DNA of 64,000 nt. Source: Caprimulgus europaeus (lineage: Eukaryota > Chordata > Aves > Caprimulgiformes > Caprimulgidae). The first letter of the stretch is position 1, and each line of letters starts with the position of its first letter. The stretch is from positions 40,898,839 through 40,962,838 of the forward strand of contig OU015532.1 in the NCBI GenBank assembly GCA_907165065.1, in the 5' to 3' direction. The notes beneath the pieces are model-generated. The model searched no databases. It had not been told where the DNA came from and saw only the letters and a program-made list of their open reading frames with translations. A program made the position numbers and the translations under genes. Shown here piece by piece: positions 51,601 to 64,000 of this stretch.

Positions 51601-54600
51601 TCTGATCTAGTCTTCAGCTCCTCCTCTCTTGCCAGATTCCACTATGCCAGATACAAGCAGCCAACGCTGGATGTTATGCTACCAGGGAAGAAACCACCTC
51701 CCTCCTTTGTATGTTATAAATGGACTTTATAAAACACAATCTTGTCATGTAAAGTAACATGCACCATAAATATTAACATTAATTTATACTGTGAAAAGAG
51801 TAACATTCCTTATGATATGAACTTGGAAATATCTGTATATTTTCAGTGCTCTAATGTGTATGGTACAGCCCCTCCAAACATGGAACTTCATTCCCTTCCA
51901 AATGGAAAAAACATGATCTTGGCAGAGGTGAGTGCCTGCTCTTTCATTGGAGAGGTTGAGAAATCTCAGTGTGGAAGTCTGCATCCCCCTGATGATTACC
52001 AGGGTACTTTCTGATGATGAAAGCCTGCAGGCAAAAATACCACAACCTAATACTGGTGGGTTTTTAGGTGATAAGGACAGGTTGTGGCTTGTTCTGTTTG
52101 AATGGGTATGGGAATACAGGGAACCTTGTTACTCCATCCTGATCTTACTTCATGCTAAAATTTGAGGGTCTGTTTTTCCCCTTCTCACATGCCTGTGGAG
52201 CACCTGAACTAACTGAGATACCACCAGTCTCTTGCTGATGCTCACCATGCTTTGCAGAGCACTTTTAGATCTATGGTTAAAAACAAAAATAATCCATATA
52301 GAATGAAAGATCACAGATCATGACTGTTGTGGGGTAAAAGCCACAGAGAGGGAGGAGCAAGAGCTGCTGTGTAGAGTGGTAGTGTGGCTGTAGCTGCCTA
52401 AGAGAGGTAATGTTGGTGGGGATAGGTAAGGTATATATTATCATTCCTTTCCTCTGTAAACAGCAGTTGTCCTCAGATGTTACATTCACTAGAAAACATT
52501 GGAATTTATTGAACAGTTTCCCTGACAATAAACCACTGTGGTCAAATCACATATGATGCTGGATTATTCAGACTTCCCAATTTGTACCTTAATTGCTACA
52601 ATGGCAGTAGCTAAAATTCTTCCTGGGGTGGTAGAAGAGAAGTGCTAAAGTAGGTTGTCATGCTTACACTGTTTGCATTCTTGCTTTCCAGGATAAAAGA
52701 TCTTATTTATATGCAAAGGCAGAAGACTGGTAAGAGACTTGGCCACTCTTGGAAACTAACTCTGCCTTAGCTGAACTCATCTCATCCTTTGTTCTTTACT
52801 GGAGGGGAAGCACTCACAGTAAGATAGTAGGCTGTGTGACCAAGTGATGTGGAATTCACATAAACTGAAATCAAACTATATGAGTAAAATTAACAATACA
52901 TGTAGATAATCCATATTGAGACATGGATAAAGAAAAAGATGCATAAAATAGAAAAAATAATATTACTGTCCAATTATCTTTGCACAACTATGTCAGTTTT
53001 ATGCTCAGCATAGTCTTTAACCTTTAACATTGTATAAGAGTGCACCTTATCAACTGGTTCTGCTGATCGTGATGTAGGTAAGTTTTGATGCCTACTTCAA
53101 GAGAAATCTAAGAAGTTTCTCCTACAGCGCTCAGTCCAGGCTAAAATATGAGAGAGTGCAGACAGCAGATGTCCCAGAAATTATCTGCAGGAATGTCTTA
53201 CCTTAAGTTTTCTTTTGATAACTGCTTAGAAATTTAGCAGCCCCTCTTTCCATCGTTCTTTCATGCAACATTGCATGAAAAAACCTGCTTGGGAGTGTAG
53301 GAAAGGCTCCTCCTGTAAATGCGGTACTTTGTGGATCTGGTTTATTTCCTTGTATTAGAAACTGAGCTTGTCTACCAATAATAAAATAAAATATTATTTT
53401 TTCCTGATCTCTGTTCCAGCCCAGACCACCTTGATGTGCGTTTAGGGTTTGACCTCTGTGCGCAGGAGCAAGATTTTCTATGCAAAAGGCAGAAGTATGT
53501 TGCTCCTGCTCTGAGGAAGGTCCTGCAGCTGGAACAGGATCTGCTGGACCATGAGGTCTGTAGAGCAAACACGCAAAACATCTAATAAGTGCTTAGCAGT
53601 GGCAACATAACATCATAATATGACCTCTTTTTCTTCCCATTTTTTTTTTCCTGGTCTTTCCTCATCTTTAAACTTAAGTACATTTCCAATATTGCCCCGT
53701 GCCTCTAATCAAACCCTATCATTTGTGTCATTTGCAGTTGCTATCCTGAGCTTATCTCTTCTCCTGGTACACCTTCATTGCAAGCCAGGATAGATATTCC
53801 TTATATAAAAATGGCTCCTTCCACAGTCTTTATCTTACCATTATAATCCTTCTTGATAATCATTCCTCCTCTCTTTGATCTGTGAGATTTCTTCTTAATT
53901 CCTGCCTTTACAACTCATGTTTTCTCTCTTACTGTCTCTTTTGGTTTGAATTACTGCATTTTTATTTGTTTTTTACCAAATGTCTGTGTTGAACACATGT
54001 GAGATAAATATCAGTTATCTAAGCAAAAAATGTCATTACTTTTATTCCTGTTCTCCTTAACAAAATGAATGTTAGCTTATGTTTCAGTAGAAATCATTTG
54101 GAAAGAAGTCTCTGTCTGGGCACATGGGGTGGTGTCAGGCTTTATGTAGTAGGGGGTCTCTGCTGAAAGCCACAGTCAGCTGCAGTCCTGCTGTCTGACA
54201 CCAGCCCTTTCTGTTTGTGTGTTGCACAGACCCCAGTGGTGGCCATCATGACTACAGGAGGGGGAATGAGATCTTTGACTGCACTGTATGGCAGCCTGCG
54301 CGGGCTCAAGAAACTCAGTGTCTTGGACTGTGCCACATACCTGACTGGCTTATCTGGTACTACATGGTAAGTAGGACTTGGCTTGAGTCTTCCTAATGAC
54401 ACTGAAGCACCAAAATGGGTTGGGGTTGACATGTAATAGTCTACTTATAATACCTTCTCAGCAGTCCTATTTTTTATCTTCTTTCAAAATTGACAGTTAA
54501 GTCTTTTCATGGGGGAAAGTCACATAATTTGCAATAGCATGAAAACAAGTGTTTTTCTAAGAACACATTATAGAAAACTTCTAAAGTCACTTTGACAGGG

Positions 54601-56348
54601 ATAATGACTGTGACTTCAAAGGGAACATGATAGTTCTTTAGGGAACTGATAACATGAAACGTTTACTTAATTTCAAGTCAAGAACTTAAAATACAAACAT
54701 AAAATGTAGCCATTGCCTACTCAGACCTTGGTTTTTTTCCCTCTCCAATATATATTTTCTCTTCATAGGACCATGTCAAACTTGTACAGAGATACTGACT
54801 GGTCACAAAAGGATCTCGACAAGCAAATCAGTGAGGCTCGAAATCATATGACAAAATGCAAAATAAATTCCCTTTCATTGGAGTATTTGAAGTATTACAA
54901 AAAGCAGCTGTGTCAACGGAAAAAAGAGGGCCGCAAAACATCTTTTATAGATCTCTGGGGGCTTATCCTGGAATCTTTGTTGCATGATGGGGTATAGTAT
55001 GTCATAAAGCTATGTTTACAGTGGCTTACAATTTTCTGAAAATTACTTTCTGGAGAAGATATTCTCCTGTTTGTTTTGAGAGAAGTAGTTTGTTACGAGA
55101 CTGTGTGTATGCAAATACATGGCCATTTCCAGATATTTGGTGGAAGTCTTTTAAATATCCAACCACGGTGGAAATGAGCATTCTTGCTTGTGAGATTTTG
55201 GATATGTTTTTCTGAGAAAACTCCAAGATTAACATTTTGAAAAAATATTATCTTTTTTTTTTTTTCCATATTCTGCAGATATTTTATTTAGAAATAGTAA
55301 AATTGCAGACATTATCTTAATGCCCATGAGAGGTATTAACAAATGGATCTGCAGACTTTTGAAACATGCAAGACTTATTACATAAATTTGCAGTATAATG
55401 AGTTAAGCTGTTTTTTATAAAAATATTGTTTTCTGCTTTTCATTGTTTCCTTCCATTTTCATCCTAATGGGTCAACAAACAATCTGGCATCGTATTGGGT
55501 GCCTACAGATATTTCAGTGATAGAACGCTTCCAGGAATTTGGAAAAATATGGAAGATTTCAGAATGTAAGACCAGCATGCATTATACGTTAGAGGCAGAA
55601 ATTTTTCTGCCCTACAAGCTTAGATGCAGAGAAAACATTCCTGTGCTAATTTTCATCTTAGTGTAACCATATTTCTGGAATCACAGAAAGACAACCATAG
55701 ACTTTCTGATCAGCAACGGGCCATTGATCGTGGTCAGAACCCATTGCCTATCTATACTGCAGTCAATGTCAAGGACAACTATAGCACTCTGGATTTCAAA
55801 GGTAATTATGACATTTCTGTGAGTCTTTTGTCTTTATATTTAAGCTGGTATATCCCGTGACAGTCTTTTTAGGCAGTCTTTTAAAAAGCCCTCTCATTTA
55901 AAGACAAGAACCTCAGCTGATCTGTATTCATGAGGTCACGTGAAAGTTTGACTGTCTATGCAACAGACTCAAAAATATTCCAAAGACTTTTTAAGTTCAC
56001 AAGTTTTCATTTGTATCATGCTTGTAAATTCTTGCTATTGATCTGAAATATTAGGTTTAACTGCAGTAATTATTTTAATTTCAAACTCCTTTCATTCCCA
56101 TGATTGTAACATCATTTTTATCTACAGCTAAGGGGCTGTAGTAAAACATTGTTCTCTTATTTGTTTTTATTTTCACAGAATGGGTGGAGTTCACCCCTTA
56201 TGAAGTGGGATTGCAAAAATACGGAGCTTTTGTTCGTGCTGAGGATTTTGGCAGTGAGTTCTTCATGGGTCGGTTGATGAAGAAGATCCCTGAATCCCGT
56301 ATCTGCTTTTTAGAAGGTAAGCTATTGTCTTAAAAGCATCTGAATGAC

Positions 56349-56432
<84 letters not shown>

Positions 56433-59400
56433 GTGAGTTATGTAAACTAAGCACTAATAAAGCACTAGTGCATGACTGACATGGCAGTTTCACTGGAAAG
56501 GATAAATATCTCATCATGATACTATAATGGATTCAGTTTACTGTAAAAATGAAAATTCAAAGTAACAGACAAACAGTTATTTTCATTTTTAAAGCTCATT
56601 TTGAATAAAAATATAGTACTGTTTCCAGTCCACCTGTAAAATTCAGGTCCCTGGGAATCCACAGTTCTGCTCAGGTTATTCCTGAAGGGAACTCCAGAGC
56701 CAGTTGCCTGTCTCGCAGCTAGGCAGTAATTTGTGTGCTTCCTATAGACAGTTTCCATGAGCCCTCAGGCTGATTGTCCACCACATCGGGCTGTGTTTGA
56801 CCATGTTTGACCATGCCAGATCCCCCAAGCTCCAAAGAGTCAGCTTTGGACATACATCACTGTCTCCACATTGCCTGGGCAAGCCTGGAGCAAAGCCAGC
56901 ATAGTCATATCCAGGCATAGTCATATCCAGAAGCATTTTTGCTATTTACTGAAGTGGAACATGGATTTGTATTTTCTAAACAGAGACAAGCTGGCAACTT
57001 GTGACTTCTTTTTGACTCGCTGTTTCATTTAGAGGGAGGGAGACACTGGAGTATTTTAGCCTAAGGCTATGCTGGAGGTGTATGCATTTGCACTTCCTGA
57101 ACCAAAAACCAGTGAGAATTTGTACCTAAGGGATAACCAGAGAAATTGTTTCTCGAGCTCAAAAATGTGTGATCAAAACTGATCCCTTGGCATGTTAACG
57201 GGCTTATTCTCAGAAAGGGGAGCCTACAAATGCAGAAGTTGTAAGATCACCTTGTAGTTAGACCCTTATCGTATAAATCCCCATTAAATGCCTCAGATTG
57301 AAAACTTTCATCCTGTCTTTTTATACAAGCCTTGTGACACTTGTTTGGTTTTTTTTTCTGAAAGCCCGAGCTTCTTAAAACATATTAATTCTCAAAAATC
57401 TCACCATTCCTTAAATTATATATCCAGCCCTAAGTACCATAACAAAAAAACCTGAATACCAAAAAAAGGTTTAAAAACCAGCAGCCAAATAAAAAAGACA
57501 CATCACCTATTTAAAACAAACTAAAGAAAAGCATAAACCTTGTGAATTTTATCTTATGGTAACAGTTTTGTAATTCATGATATGTGAATGTTTGAGTGAG
57601 AAAGCTCTTTCCTTTTACAGGCATGTGGAGTAGTCTATTTTCATTTAATGTGTTATACATCTGGAATTTGTCCCATTCATCAGAAGATTTCTGGCACAGA
57701 TGGACCCGAGACAAAATTGAGAATATAGGTAAATTATCATACTTCTTCCTTACTGTGTACTCATTGTTACACAATTTTAATGTTAGATAAATCACCACAC
57801 CCATCTGTTATGTGAGATGTGCACCATACATTTGTTATTTTTTGGATTGTTTCTTCAAAGGCCACATTGCCTTTCTGGAAGGAATTGGATTCTAAGTCTC
57901 ATGCTGCAAAGCATAATTGGATAATTTAAAAATCTTCAGTCCTGTGACCTATATGCTCACTGAGGGCTCAACACCGATGCTGGCAGATGAGTAAAATGTT
58001 CAGGAATAGTAAGATTGATCTGTAAATGATTAATAAAACAAAAATATTTTTATGACATTAAGTAGGAGCTACTGTAATACAAATAAGGGCAATGGTTAAC
58101 CTTTTACAAAGCTGCATTCAAACTGTTCCACAAGTGTGTGTATGCTGGGTGCAGATTTTTGTTTTTACCTGATACTGATTCTTGTTTTCTGTCCAAGTCT
58201 GGACTGTGTAAGGAAATGGTATCTGGGTGGTAAGAGTAGCATTTTATTTTCTTTTTCATTTGGTCATTTGTGCTCAGAGTCTTTTCATCCTAGGCCTTTC
58301 AAATAAAGAAAACACTGATTTTTATTACTTACCTTAATATCTTCGGGATGACTTTGCTCAAGGCAGGTAGAACTTAATCACCTTTCCCTGTACAGAGGAG
58401 GAACCTCTCCTACCACCAAAGCCACATGAGCTGAGGACTCGGCTCTTCACCCCTCCTGGCCCCCTCGGCAGCACTCTTCGCAGTGCCCTCACCAACCGTT
58501 TCTCCGTTGCTCAGGAGCACAACTTCCTAAAGGGTTTCCAGATGCATAATGACTACCTGGAGAATAAGCACTACTGCAGATGGAAAGGTAACAGAAGGCC
58601 TGTGTGCCTGCAGAGAGAATAAACAAGCAGAACAAAATGAGAATACAGATTTTATCTTAAACCCATTCTCCAAGGCTAGAGGCCAAGTTTGGGCAGAATC
58701 GCTATTAAATCAATCAGTTGTGGCACACTGGGGTGTAGAATAGTGTGGTGTTGAGCTCCATGCCAATTGTTTTCGGGTGGCACACGTCATCTGAGGCTGA
58801 GGTACCAGGTCCTGATGGAGGTCCACGCTTTCTCTGTTTGAAGACACACTCAGTGGAGAGGCACAAGAAACCCCCTTCATGAGTGTTGTCACTGCAGTTC
58901 CAAAACTACATGTGGCTGGAGTTGGGAGGGCAGAAGAGAAGATATATGGCGAATCTCCCTTCCCCAAAGACAGTAACCAGTTAAGGCTCTGGGGTCATGA
59001 TGTAAGAGTGGAAAACAAGCTAACCAGTCTTGCGTCATTGCACTCACAGCAGGAAATATCTTTCCTTTTAGATACTGTATTAGACACATTTCCCAACCAG
59101 CTGACACAATCAGAGGAATTCCTGTCTCTGGTAGATACAGGATTTTTCATCAATACAAGCGTCATGCCGCTTTTAAAACCAGAGAGAAAGGTGGATGTCA
59201 TCCTGCACTTAAATTACAGTGCAGGATCCCAGATACAGGTGAGAGGAACCGAAGCAGTCTTTATTTCTTCTTTAACAGCTGCATACCTTCAAGTCTTTAG
59301 CACGTAGTTGCTTTCTATATTGCTCCTACTAAAAGTCTTAACCACTAGCATTTTTAGGTTAATGCCACAGTGTGGCACTTCGTTTATAGGCTGTACATAT

Positions 59401-60470
59401 TCTCATTTGCTTTTCTTGTACAATACAACAGTTTTTTGCTAAGAACTCAGGGAAAACAAAGACCTTCTCTCCACTGACACAGAGCTTTCCAATAATGGTT
59501 TCAGAGCTTTCATGCAGCTAGCTTGGAAAATGCCTCCTTTGTTACTAAACCCCAAGAAATCCTGAGCCTTGAAATCCCTGGTACTGCTTTTTTCATTGAT
59601 CCAGGCTCTGGACCAGACCTGCAAGTACTGCTCAGAGCAGGGAATCCTTTTTCCCAGGGTGGAATTGAGTGAAGATGACAGGAAAAACCTGAAGGAGTGT
59701 TATCTCTTTGATGGTACTGAGACTCTAGGGGCGCCAATACTGCTATTTTTCCCACTAATTAATGATACCTTCCAAAAATACAAAGCACCAGGTAAGTAGT
59801 CAAGCATGTCAAGAAAAAGTTGACATCACAGCCAGCCTATTAAAGGGAGTATATTTAATACTCCAACACTTAAAATTAACTTCTCTTGCTTAAAGTTACC
59901 TGTTTTACCAAGTCAGATTTGCTGTCACGGGAGTCCTGTTTCAATCACCAAGCTAGTGAGTTTGCAGGTAACTTTGATGTACCTACATGAGCCACAGGCA
60001 CAGCTCACAACTGCAGTGTAGACCCATGTAAAGGAATAATCACCATTTTTCTCCCATCATCATGTGAAGCTGCTGATATCCACCTGAGCTGTCAGTTTGA
60101 AAAAAGATTATTTTAAAAAACTAATTTTAAAAACCCACAAGAGTAATTTAGATTATTAACTCTGTGGAGGGACAACTCCTTCCCCTACTCTGTTGAGAGT
60201 TTGCTTGCTTATGACCAGAGTAACTCCCATCTCTTAGCAGTGGTTTGTCTCCCCTTCCTAGGTCAGAAGCGCTCAGAGTCAGAGATGGAAGATGGCAAAG
60301 TTGATCTCTATGGCTCCTGTTCCCCTTATTCTACATATTCGGTCCAGTACACTGAGAAGGCATATGATCGTCTGGTTCAACTGGGTGAATACAACATCCT
60401 GAATAATAAGGACCTCATTATGCAGGCATTGCGCACGGCAGTGGCACGGAAAAGGCAGAAAAGGAAATAG
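42628..60470 (+). CDS. PLA2G4E-like: Cytosolic phospholipase A2 epsilon-like, copy B (21 exons, 841 aa)
   Basis: Exons: 42628-42669, 43455-43538, 46295-46367, 47348-47484, 47856-47987, 49452-49492, 50221-50263, 51277-51349, 51539-51708, 51847-51927, 52692-52729, 53420-53555, 54230-54366, 54769-54991, 55687-55801, 56179-56316, 57621-57728, 58396-58587, 59072-59238, 59605-59791, 60262-60470. They total 2526 nt, stop TAG. Domains: N-terminus (1-42), C2 (about 43-156), linker with an eight-lysine run (198-205), lipase domain to the end. Catalytic features are Arg364 in GGGMR (oxyanion region), Ser392 in GLSGTTW and Asp676 in [17 protein letters not shown] and SEFFMGRL are present. The tail ARKRQKRK is polybasic; in mammalian cPLA2 epsilon a basic C-terminus is reported to bind phosphoinositides and direct the enzyme to endosomal membranes. 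All family residues needed for activity appear intact, so copy B is the better candidate for the conventional enzyme. PLA2G4D or PLA2G4F are the alternatives for orthology. Confidence 0.93.
42844..43006. repeat. (GGAA)n purine microsatellite in copy B intron 1
   Basis: Pure GGAA units run from 42844 to about 42958 and are followed by mixed GAAA/GAAG units to 43006. The tract begins about 175 bp after exon 1. It reads open as repeated Arg-Lys-Glu-Gly by chance; it is not coding. Confidence 0.97.
46270..46285. repeat. C16 homopolymer in the exon 3 acceptor of copy B
   Basis: Sixteen cytosines followed by TCCCTGCAG form the polypyrimidine tract of the exon starting at 46295. Confidence 0.95.
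46295..47987 (+). CDS. PLA2G4E-like: Copy B C2 domain, exons 3-5
   Basis: Exons 46295-46367, 47348-47484 and 47856-47987 have exactly the lengths of their copy A partners. Key segments are [35 protein letters not shown] and [11 protein letters not shown]. Candidate calcium ligands are Asp65, Asp71, Asp96 (Asn in copy A and cPLA2 alpha), Asp121, Asp123 and Asp128. The exon 3 acceptor carries an unusual run of 16 cytosines. Confidence 0.9.
50807..51047 (+). mobile_element. CR1 LINE 3' fragment in copy B intron 7
   Basis: CAGGGGAGGTTTAGGTTGGA through TTGGACTTGATGATCCTAAA and the terminal TTCTATAATTCTATG identify a sense-oriented CR1 3' end of about 240 bp. A remnant of the ORF2 end (RFRLDIRK, frameshifted) is visible. 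Confidence 0.92.
51277..51349 (+). CDS. PLA2G4E-like: Copy B exon 8, linker with eight lysines
   Basis: It encodes [13 protein letters not shown], then eight consecutive lysines (51316-51339) and SLS. The matching copy A exon is 15 nt shorter and reads [19 protein letters not shown], so the basic run is specific to copy B and CLEV fixes the alignment. The run could act as a membrane-binding or nuclear-localisation patch; this is inference. Confidence 0.88.
54230..54366 (+). CDS. PLA2G4E-like: Copy B exon 13, oxyanion Arg364 and nucleophile Ser392
   Basis: It encodes [18 protein letters not shown] through GLSGTTW. Arg364 is AGA at 54269-54271 and matches cPLA2 alpha Arg200. The nucleophile serine codon is TCT at 54353-54355. 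Length and phases equal those of copy A exon 13. Confidence 0.93.
56350..56432. repeat. (ATT)n microsatellite in copy B intron 16
   Basis: About 27 uninterrupted ATT units lie shortly after exon 16. Confidence 0.97.
59072..59238 (+). CDS. PLA2G4E-like: Copy B exon 19, catalytic Asp676
   Basis: It encodes [18 protein letters not shown] and [12 protein letters not shown]. The Asp codon is GAT at 59134-59136. The residue after it is Thr where copy A has Ala, a position that also varies in other cPLA2 members. Confidence 0.92.
60262..60470 (+). CDS. PLA2G4E-like: Copy B last exon with polybasic tail
   Basis: It encodes [19 protein letters not shown] followed by ARKRQKRK and TAG (60468-60470). 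Six of the last seven residues are Lys or Arg (60447-60467). A basic C-terminus is a described feature of mammalian PLA2G4E. Confidence 0.92.
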
Positions 60471-60800
60471 TGTCAGACAAGGGAGGATGCTTTTGTGTCC
60501 TTTAACCCATCAAGAGACCAAAGCTCTCTTATGATCAGCCAGCAGGCTTCAAAGGATTTGTGGACAACCCCACTTAATAGCAATCTCAGATAAACAAATA
60601 AGTCACTGAAGAGAAACTTTTTTATCCAAAGAATTTCACTGCAGCAATTCATTGCAATTCAGCTATGATGGTGGAGTACAATTCACTGTATGGTACCAAG
60701 GATGGACACCCACGAGGAAGAAAGTGCTAAGATTATCATAAACATGGTACTAGTTGCCTTGAGAAAGAGTTTGAAATGTTTAAGTGAAACATGTTCAGGT

Positions 60801-60806
60801 ATTAAA
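60801..60806 (+). promoter_or_regulatory. Candidate polyadenylation signal of copy B
   Basis: ATTAAA lies 331 nt after the stop codon, with a strongly GT-rich downstream element at about 60838-60868. This would give a short 3' UTR of roughly 350 nt. Confidence 0.55.
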
Positions 60807-61343
60807 AAGTATTTAAAAATGTATTTTATTAACATGACTTGTGCTTTGTGTTTGTGAGGTGGTGGTGAGGCAAACAGCATCCCGTGGGCCAGGTCTGTGA
60901 CTGGGACTGTGACATCTTGTAGGCAAGTGCTTAGAGAAAGAAAGGCACATGTGGGCCCACAGGATGCACATGCATCCTGTGGGCACAGATCAACTTCAAG
61001 GGTGGCTTTGGGAAGAGGCAGAGGAAGCACGGGCCATGGGTATCACCAGATCAACCAAGAAAGCAAAAGAGTGTTGATGAAATTCTCCACTGCTTGGCCA
61101 CCCAGCTGCTTTGTGTGCTTCCTCACTGCTTCATGGCCACCTGTCCCTCCTCCCACTCCTGCTGTGAGTGGTAGTAGCTTAGCAACTAGAAATATCAAGC
61201 TGAACAGAACACTCTGCTGGCTTTAATCCCCCTCAAAACAAGAGCAGGGATGTGCAGGGCCTTGAATTCATCAGCTCCACCTGCCCCTGCAGTTGGCTGG
61301 GTCTCACATGAACTCAGCACCTGCCGAATTACATCTCTGTAAC

Positions 61344-61667
61344 TGTCTGAGAGGAGGTTACAGCAAGATGGGTCTTGGTCTCTTCTCCCAAGTAACAAGT
61401 GATAGAACAAGAGGAAACAGTCTCAAGTGGTGCCAGGGGAGGTTTAGGTTGGATATTAGGAAAAAAATTTTCACCAAAAGGTTGTCAAGCATTGGAACAG
61501 GGTGCCCAGGGAGGTGGTTGAGTCATCATCCCTGGAGGTATTTCAAAGACATGTAGATGTGGTGCTTAGGGACATAGTTTAGTTGCAGCTTCCTCAGCGT
61601 TAGGTTTATGGCTGGACTTGATGATTTAAAGTTCTTTTCCAACTCAGACAATTCTATGATTCTATGA
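61344..61667 (+). mobile_element. CR1 LINE 3' fragment downstream of copy B
   Basis: About 325 bp. It includes the ORF2 end ([17 protein letters not shown], then a frameshift) and the 3' UTR, ending ATTCTATGATTCTATGA. Sense orientation, 5' truncated. Confidence 0.93.
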
Positions 61668-64000
61668 ATTAGGAGGCACCCACATGGGGAGAAATGGTCT
61701 TTACACAGTCTCGGTGCAAGAAGGAAGATTTGTGTTTTACAGTAGGATGTCTAAAGAGGATATACTGCTCCAGGAATGTTATTTTTATCCTCTTGAGACA
61801 AGCAAACATACCTATACCATTGCTGTAAGCCTTGTGGCAGCTGTGAAGAAGATGAAAAAGGTGCAGACCTATAGAGACCCTTGGAAGCCCTGGGAAGGTT
61901 TGCTATAGCAAGCACATCCTTCTGCATGGCAAGCTGCTGCAGGAGGATCTGTGACTCCTGAGCTGTAATTCCTCTTGGACTGGCTGTGCACCAAATCCAG
62001 CACCAACATGGATACACGTGGCATAATTTGCTCATTTGGACCATCATGTGCCATGATGAGAGGTTGCCTAAATTAGGCTTCTGTCACTGTTCCTGGAAGA
62101 GAAGAGACAGAGGAGCACTTTGCTTGCACCCATAGCAAAGATCCTTCAGCTCCTCCTGCATGCCTCTCACTGCCTGATTTGTAGCCTAGGGTTAAGATGC
62201 TTACTTGTTCATTTGAAGAAAAAAACCCATAGAGAAAGAGACTCATGAGATTAAAACCCACACAAACCTGGATCACACAGTCATAGTGTATGAGTATGCA
62301 AGAGTATTTCTTTCCAAATACACAAATAAGCTTCTTTTGATTAAGTTCCTTATATGTAACCCATGCTCTGGGTTGAATTAATAACACAAAACACGCTAAT
62401 ACTTTACAGACCAAATGAGTTATTTTATGTTTCTCTTGGAGCATTCACTTCTTATTTACTAAGATGGTAGAAATTCCCTAATTCTTCATAGGTATCGATT
62501 TTATTAACCAAAGTAATACTGAAAACATTAATAAAAATAGGACCAACAGGTGATGTTTACAGCATGTGACAAATCTCTCTAAATAAGTAAAGCCTACTCA
62601 ACATATGCATGCATTTCTTTTCTCTTACACTGTAGTCATTTGAGAACATTAGTTTGGAAGATGAAAATACAAATTCTTTATACAAGATTCTGATTCTCCC
62701 AGACCACCTATTATGAATTATCAATGCTTTTCAGACACACTAATTTTGAATACATAAACATACTAATGAAAAAAGTCAATTACGTATTTAATTGCTTTCC
62801 ACTCATAACCATTCATAATCCATGTTTTCTATTTTGCCCCTTTGGCTAATTTTTAATGTGCTTAATAATGTAAAAGTGTGTTGAGTTTCTCAGTGTATGT
62901 AACAGCACAGTATCTACCATTTGTAGCCTGCTAAAACTATTTGTGGGTACATTTCAGTGTTTGGATTGCAGAAGGGCTCTGTACGGGGCTCACAAGGCAA
63001 GGTTTTGGTAGCAGGGTGGGGTGATGCTGGGTGGCCTCTGTGGCTTTCAACCACATTTCCAGGCTCATGTGCAAGATTTTATCTCTACTTTCCAAATGAG
63101 TAGATAGATATCTGCAGTGTGCTTGGCTGAGTCATGTCACTCTGAAGCTTTAAATAGCATCATCAGAGCCTGATAAAGGGAGTGTTTCCATAATGATAGG
63201 CCAGCCAAGGATAAAAGTGCTCTGGGTAGCTCCCTATTTTAAAATATAGGGGTGAATAAGTGTCAGTGGCTGGGAGGGATGTCTGTGAAATGCCTGCCTT
63301 GTTCCTGTAAGGGAGTTCTCTGGATATAGTCACACTTTTATTTCTGTGCTGCTAAAAAAAATGTAGCTTTAACAGTATGGTTTGTGCAGGGCAGATTCTC
63401 AGAAAATATTTTTTGTAGGTTATGGACAGATTCTGGCTCTCAGCTCTTCCTCATTTCACATTTATCCTTCCAGAACAAAACCCTGAGAGTTGGTCTTCTT
63501 GTAGTCAGCCTGGACTGATTTTATCATGACCAGTTCACTCTTTGCACAGTCAGTGTGAACCTATCAAAGGATGGTTCTTACAGCTACAAACAGGTCAGAT
63601 GTCATTTCCTTTCAGAATATCACCAATGTCTCCAGCTTCAGCTGTTCACACATCAGTAGAGAGATGGGCTATCTCCCATGTGGTTTTGTGTTTGACCTTT
63701 CTTCTAGGATGCCCCTCAAATTCATATGTTCTTTTAAATTACTATGGTCATTTGCCAGAAGTCTCATTTTAGACATTTTTTGGGAGATGGTTTTGCTCAG
63801 TTGGGCCTAACTCAAGATTCAACAAGCCTGGAGGAGGCTTTTTATACCTTTCACGGCTAAAAATCAAATCAGGAGGTTCAACAAGGAGCAGCAGTAGTCT
63901 ACTGGGTGGCATCAGGAGAGGTAAGGAAGGATTGCAAAGCTCTAGAGGCTAAAGCTAAGCCTGGAGGGATAGTTAGGTTGTTTGGATCCTTTGCCTTTGC

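Larger units (their letters stand above)
46368..60261. other. Copy B introns 3-20
   Basis: These introns are mostly 0.1-1.6 kb. They hold one CR1 (50807), the ATT microsatellite (56350), T runs at about 49988 and 55253, and no other recognised element. Intron 3 is 1.0 kb against 5.7 kb in copy A, largely because copy A gained repeats there. Confidence 0.6.
60471..64000. other. 3' flank of copy B
   Basis: It contains the copy B 3' UTR and one CR1. The remaining sequence, mainly AT-rich at 62200-62950, shows no exon of a third cPLA2 gene and no other recognised gene up to the window end. Confidence 0.6.

Overview
The window is avian nuclear DNA carrying two complete, head-to-tail genes of the group IV cytosolic phospholipase A2 family, both on the + strand. 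Three things point to a bird: spliced vertebrate genes with GT-AG introns; several truncated CR1 LINE copies whose 3' ends finish in the ATTCTATG-type octamer; and otherwise sparse repeats. The species cannot be told from the sequence. No prokaryotic, organellar or viral genes, tRNA, rRNA or CRISPR were seen.

Layout: 1-4062 is 5' flank with no recognised gene. Copy A occupies 4166-38861 (21 coding exons, 861 aa). A 3.6 kb intergenic stretch follows (38862-42465). Copy B occupies 42628-60470 (21 coding exons, 841 aa). Then 60471-64000 is 3' flank with one CR1 fragment. All exons were placed by reading GT-AG boundaries that keep the frame. The two copies confirm each other: all 21 exons pair up, 14 pairs have the same length, and intron phases match throughout.

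Both proteins have a short variable N-terminus, a C2 (calcium/lipid-binding) domain, a linker and the cPLA2 alpha/beta lipase domain with a GLSGT nucleophile motif and a downstream Asp-x-Gly. Length, C2 domain and overall sequence place them in the PLA2G4D/E/F group, most like PLA2G4E (cPLA2 epsilon), whose mammalian member is a calcium-dependent N-acyltransferase making N-acyl-phosphatidylethanolamines. The assignment to E rather than D or F is inference.

The main points of interest are differences between the copies. Copy A has Lys where cPLA2 alpha has the important oxyanion-region Arg200, and it has an extra CNCS segment. Copy B keeps the Arg, has an eight-lysine run in its linker and ends in a strongly basic tail. 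The core promoter (G-rich boxes plus TATAAAATA) is visibly duplicated in front of both genes.
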